A stretch of 20,453 nt of DNA from Neelides folsomi (Eukaryota > Arthropoda > Collembola > Neelipleona > Neelidae), in contig JAQGBZ010000677.1 of the NCBI GenBank assembly GCA_034687125.1, positions 1 to 20,453 of the forward strand. The letters are read 5' to 3'. A program made the translations under genes and the position numbers. How positions within the stretch are numbered: the stretch's first letter is position 1; every line of letters starts with the position of its first letter. The notes below the pieces were generated by a model. It was not told the origin of the DNA. It did not search any database and worked only from the letters and a program-made list of their open reading frames with translations. Shown here piece after piece: positions 18,168 through 20,453 of the stretch.

Positions 18168-18196
18168 GGGGAGAGAGGGGGAGAAAAGGGCGAGGG
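18168..18196 (+). other. Canonical G-quadruplex motif
   Basis: Four G runs (18168-18171, 18177-18181, 18188-18190, 18194-18196) with loops AGAGA, AGAAAA and CGA satisfy the G3+/N1-7 rule. It sits in a purine-rich segment (about 18155-18197) and is unusual in a genome this AT-rich. Confidence 0.7.
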
Positions 18197-18651
18197 ATGC
18201 TGACAAGGTGTTCCCTTTCACAATTTATTTGCCGGCCACACATGCACCACCTCACAGAGGAGATATCATTGAAATCTTAACTCTTTTCCCTTCTTGGTAT
18301 GCACCGGACACACAGAGAACGCATATGGGAAAATTCCCCTTTCTCCATTTATATGTCTATCGCATCTTTTCAATGTCTTCGATGTCTTCCTTGGCCTTTA
18401 GACATTTTTCAACATAAGTTTACATTTTCATACTTTGCACCAGAACTCATAAATTTTAGAAATTTAACAAATTTAACAATAGGGACAATAACACTGAAAA
18501 TAATAATAATATAATAATATATTAGAATATAATATATCCTATATATGATATGTATCTACTGTATATATAAAGGAAAGTTTTTGGTTATAAAACCCGGAAT
18601 TGAAATGTTTGTAATTAAAAGGTCTGGGTTTCTTTACTTTCTTTAACTTAA

Positions 18652-18781
18652 CAGTGGATGAGGATGGGTGTTGGAAGATGCGGGATGGGATTGAGGGTGA
18701 AGATGTGTGATGGAGATAGGAAGTGAGAAGAAGAAGGTTAAGAAAAGTTGTAAGTGTGTGGACAAGATGGTGAGTTTGGGG
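18652..18781. other. G-rich, C-poor strand-asymmetric tract
   Basis: For about 130 bases the plus strand is almost free of C while G is abundant. It includes four GGG runs between 18666 and 18697, one long loop making a weaker G-quadruplex candidate. No coding reading was recognised on either strand. Confidence 0.6.
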
Positions 18782-19112
18782 ATTTATATCTCGCCTGCTG
18801 CCGTCTTCAATTCAATCCACCAGACTCTCTCAAAGGACACAGAAACCAGACAAAGTCGATGCACTTAAATGACCCTTACTACTTACTACTACCATTCAAT
18901 ATGGTATAGTATATAGGAGAATAGTATTTGTTAAAATACTATACTGATATTATCCATTCTGGTTCTGATAAGACTTATATAAACTATCATGATCGAATTC
19001 TTTTAGAGGATTAATAATTAACATGGTAATTTTCAAAGTCATTAAAGATTGGCAAATCATTTGACTAGAGTTAAAAACTTACCATACTTTACTCTTTGCA
19101 TACATATGTAGT

Positions 19113-19301
19113 TTGATTTATAAATTGTTTTATAATAGAATTATAATGATTACCAGATATTATTATTTGTCCAAGAATTATTTTACTGAATTATCTACGA
19201 TACATAACTTTGCAATCATAATAATAGTTTTGGTTCAATTTCCATTAAATATAATAGGGGCTTTATATGGAATGATTTATGTACCAAATGTACCTACCTA
19301 A
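19113..19301 (+). other. Hydrophobic short ORF next to repeat copy A
   Basis: This is an open frame of 62 codons with a hydrophobic stretch (FAIIIIVLVQFPLNIIGALY). It ends just before the first copy of the edge repeat. It could be a remnant of a membrane receptor like the fragment at 19787-19986. AT-rich DNA often gives hydrophobic open frames by chance, and no diagnostic motif is present. Confidence 0.2.
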
Positions 19302-19306
19302 ATTGT

Positions 19307-19615
19307 AAATCTAGTTTTAAGGAATATTCAAATTGTGTTTATAAAACCAATTATTGGATAACCAAGTCCTTTTCTCGAATCTCAAATCCTCACTCAGTCC
19401 CAATTTTAAACTATAATTTAATTCTTTATAATTTAATCATGTTTATAAGTGTGTAATTTTATTTATCTTTCTTTTTTGTATAGAAATGCATAACTACCTA
19501 CATATTATATGATAGGGCATACTTTCCAGGTCCATCATTAAATAAATTGTCTTCTTTATCTATTACTTTTAATGTATATTTCTATGTTGACGAATAAAAC
19601 CATAATTCAATTCAA
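19307..19615 (+). repeat. Direct repeat, copy A
   Basis: Compared with 20087-20453, shared words occur in the same order: GTTTTAA(G/A)GAATATTC, GTGTTTATAAAAC, CTCAAATCCTCAC, CAGTCCCAA(T)(T/G)TTAAACTATAATTT, (A/T)(A/G)CATAACTAC, and TATTTCTATGTTGA(C/T)GAATAAAACC. It is a degenerate duplication with indels. The AATAAA near its end suggests it includes a former gene 3' end on the plus strand. Confidence 0.75.
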
Positions 19616-19786
19616 TAAATAATAAATTACATTAAAAATATATTTCTATCTAAAAGCAAATAAAGTTGATTTATTTAGCTAGTTTCGTCTAAATACATTT
19701 ATATCTTATTGTTAGTCATACTTATAGTACTTTAGTTGCTCATTTGAATTTCACAAAAAGATTTTCTTGTGAAAACACAAAAAACA

Positions 19787-19986
19787 ATGATTAATACGAA
19801 AATATTGAAAGCTCTTAATTATGTATTTAATTTGTTCGGAAGTTTTTACATAATTCCTTACAAATGGAATTCAGAAAAAAATGGATTAGTTTTAATGAAC
19901 TGATAATTTTTAAATTCTTTGCTTATTTGAAAATATGTTCAGAAATTTTTATTATACTTACTTTTATTAAAAGAGTCATTCTGTGA
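19787..19986 (+). pseudogene. Possible chemoreceptor (gustatory-receptor-like) N-terminal fragment, frame-broken
   Basis: From ATG at 19787 the frame gives 38 codons: MINTKILKALNYVFNLFGSF followed by YIIPYKWNSEK, then a stop at 19901-19903. At the A7 run (19874-19880) a one-base change of frame continues with WISFNELIIFKFFAYLKIC and a hydrophobic segment ending IKRVIL at the TGA 19984-19986. A short cytoplasmic start, a Pro-Tyr-x-Trp motif, then a membrane helix resembles the beginning of some divergent arthropod gustatory receptors, but the diagnostic C-terminal motif is absent. It may be a decayed gene, a first exon with an assembly error in the homopolymer, or a chance reading. Confidence 0.3.
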
Positions 19987-20086
19987 GATTTTAATATAAA
20001 AAATTCTATATTAGATTATTGCATAATTATAGTGAATATTTTAGATCTAACGTTTACTTTAAGGTTACTATCATATAATGAAATTT

Positions 20087-20453
20087 AAATTTCGTTTTAA
20101 AGAATATTCTAATAGTGTTTATAAAACTTCTTATTGAAAAACCAATAATCCCTTTCTAGGATTTTTCTCAAATCCTCACCATCAGTCCCAATGTTAAACT
20201 ATAATTTTAACTCCAACTTTTATAATGTAATTATATGTTAAAGTTAAACATATGATTATATTATTAAAGTAAAAAATAAAGGTACTTAAACAGTTTAGGT
20301 AACTTAATTTTTCTCTTTTATATATGGAAGTACATAACTACATTGTCTAACATTGTCTAACTATCTAACTACATTTTCATAACTACATCATAACATTGTA
20401 ATGTACCTATATTTCTATGTTGATGAATAAAACCATAATTATATTCAATTCAA
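20087..20453 (+). repeat. Direct repeat, copy B (runs to window edge)
   Basis: This is the partner of 19307-19615, offset by 780 bp at its start and about 830 bp at its end. The extra length includes a local expansion at 20340-20400, with CATTGTCTAA twice in tandem (20341-20360) and related words. The copy may continue beyond the window. Confidence 0.75.

Larger units (their letters stand above)
15027..19786. other. Long non-coding stretch upstream of the seen Ig exons
   Basis: No exon with Ig1 or early Ig2 motifs (for example WRRED or WYxCQ) was found on the minus strand, and no other gene on the plus strand. It is therefore probably intron of the Ig gene. It has AT-rich simple sequence (15655-15720), GC-richer islands (15380-15610, 16330-16700, 17200-17430, 18030-18420) and the discrete motifs listed separately. 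A very weak 30-nt exon candidate is at 16410-16439. Confidence 0.6.

Noticed and set aside
1..20453. tRNA, rRNA, CRISPR arrays, bacterial promoters or terminators
   Set aside because: No cloverleaf, conserved rRNA words or regular spacer arrays were seen, and the spliced genes make a bacterial origin untenable.

Overview
The window is eukaryotic nuclear DNA from an arthropod. It is strongly AT-rich, coding information is broken into short exons with GT-AG (and one GC-AG) introns, and the recognisable proteins are animal families: an ionotropic-receptor tail, a neuronal immunoglobulin cell-surface protein, and a hAT transposase. An arthropod fits best because arthropod-type IR chemoreceptors and a DIP/lachesin-type Ig protein occur together. 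A springtail (Collembola) is possible but is only a guess. There are no operons, ribosome-binding sites or CRISPR arrays.

Layout. (1) 1-279, + strand: the C-terminal end of an ionotropic receptor whose 5' part lies outside the window, followed by a 60-bp near-palindrome (351-410). (2) 485-3900: a decayed hAT DNA transposon with 17-bp terminal inverted repeats, ACTATA-rich subterminal arrays, and a ten-exon transposase pseudogene on the minus strand (3580 to 889). The pseudogene still shows the BED finger, the catalytic-region motifs and the C-terminal dimerisation domain, but carries at least four frame breaks and several damaged splice sites. (3) About 4835-15026 and beyond, minus strand: the 3' half of a GPI-anchored, three-Ig-domain protein of the DIP/lachesin family. 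Seven exons join in frame with every intron in phase 1: end of Ig2, all of Ig3 (split over three exons including a 30-nt microexon), a Thr-rich stalk, and a GPI-signal terminal exon. The exons for the signal peptide, Ig1 and the first half of Ig2 were not found. A 66-nt symmetric cassette exon (7061-7126) is a good additional candidate. (4) 15027-19786: non-coding sequence, probably intron or 5' flank, holding a perfect 14-bp hairpin, a solo mariner-like terminal repeat, an X-box-like palindrome and a canonical G-quadruplex motif. (5) 19100-20453: a degenerate pair of direct repeats about 780 bp apart flanking a frame-broken fragment that resembles a chemoreceptor N-terminus.

How the parts relate. 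The IR gene (+) and the Ig gene (-) converge, and the hAT element sits between their 3' ends. The Ig protein would act at the neuronal surface in cell-cell recognition. The IR, and the tentative receptor fragment, would be sensory. Nothing indicates a joint pathway. I found no convincing new biological system. The points most worth checking are the intron-rich hAT element, the microexon, GC-AG and cassette-exon architecture of the Ig gene, and the repeat pair at the right edge.
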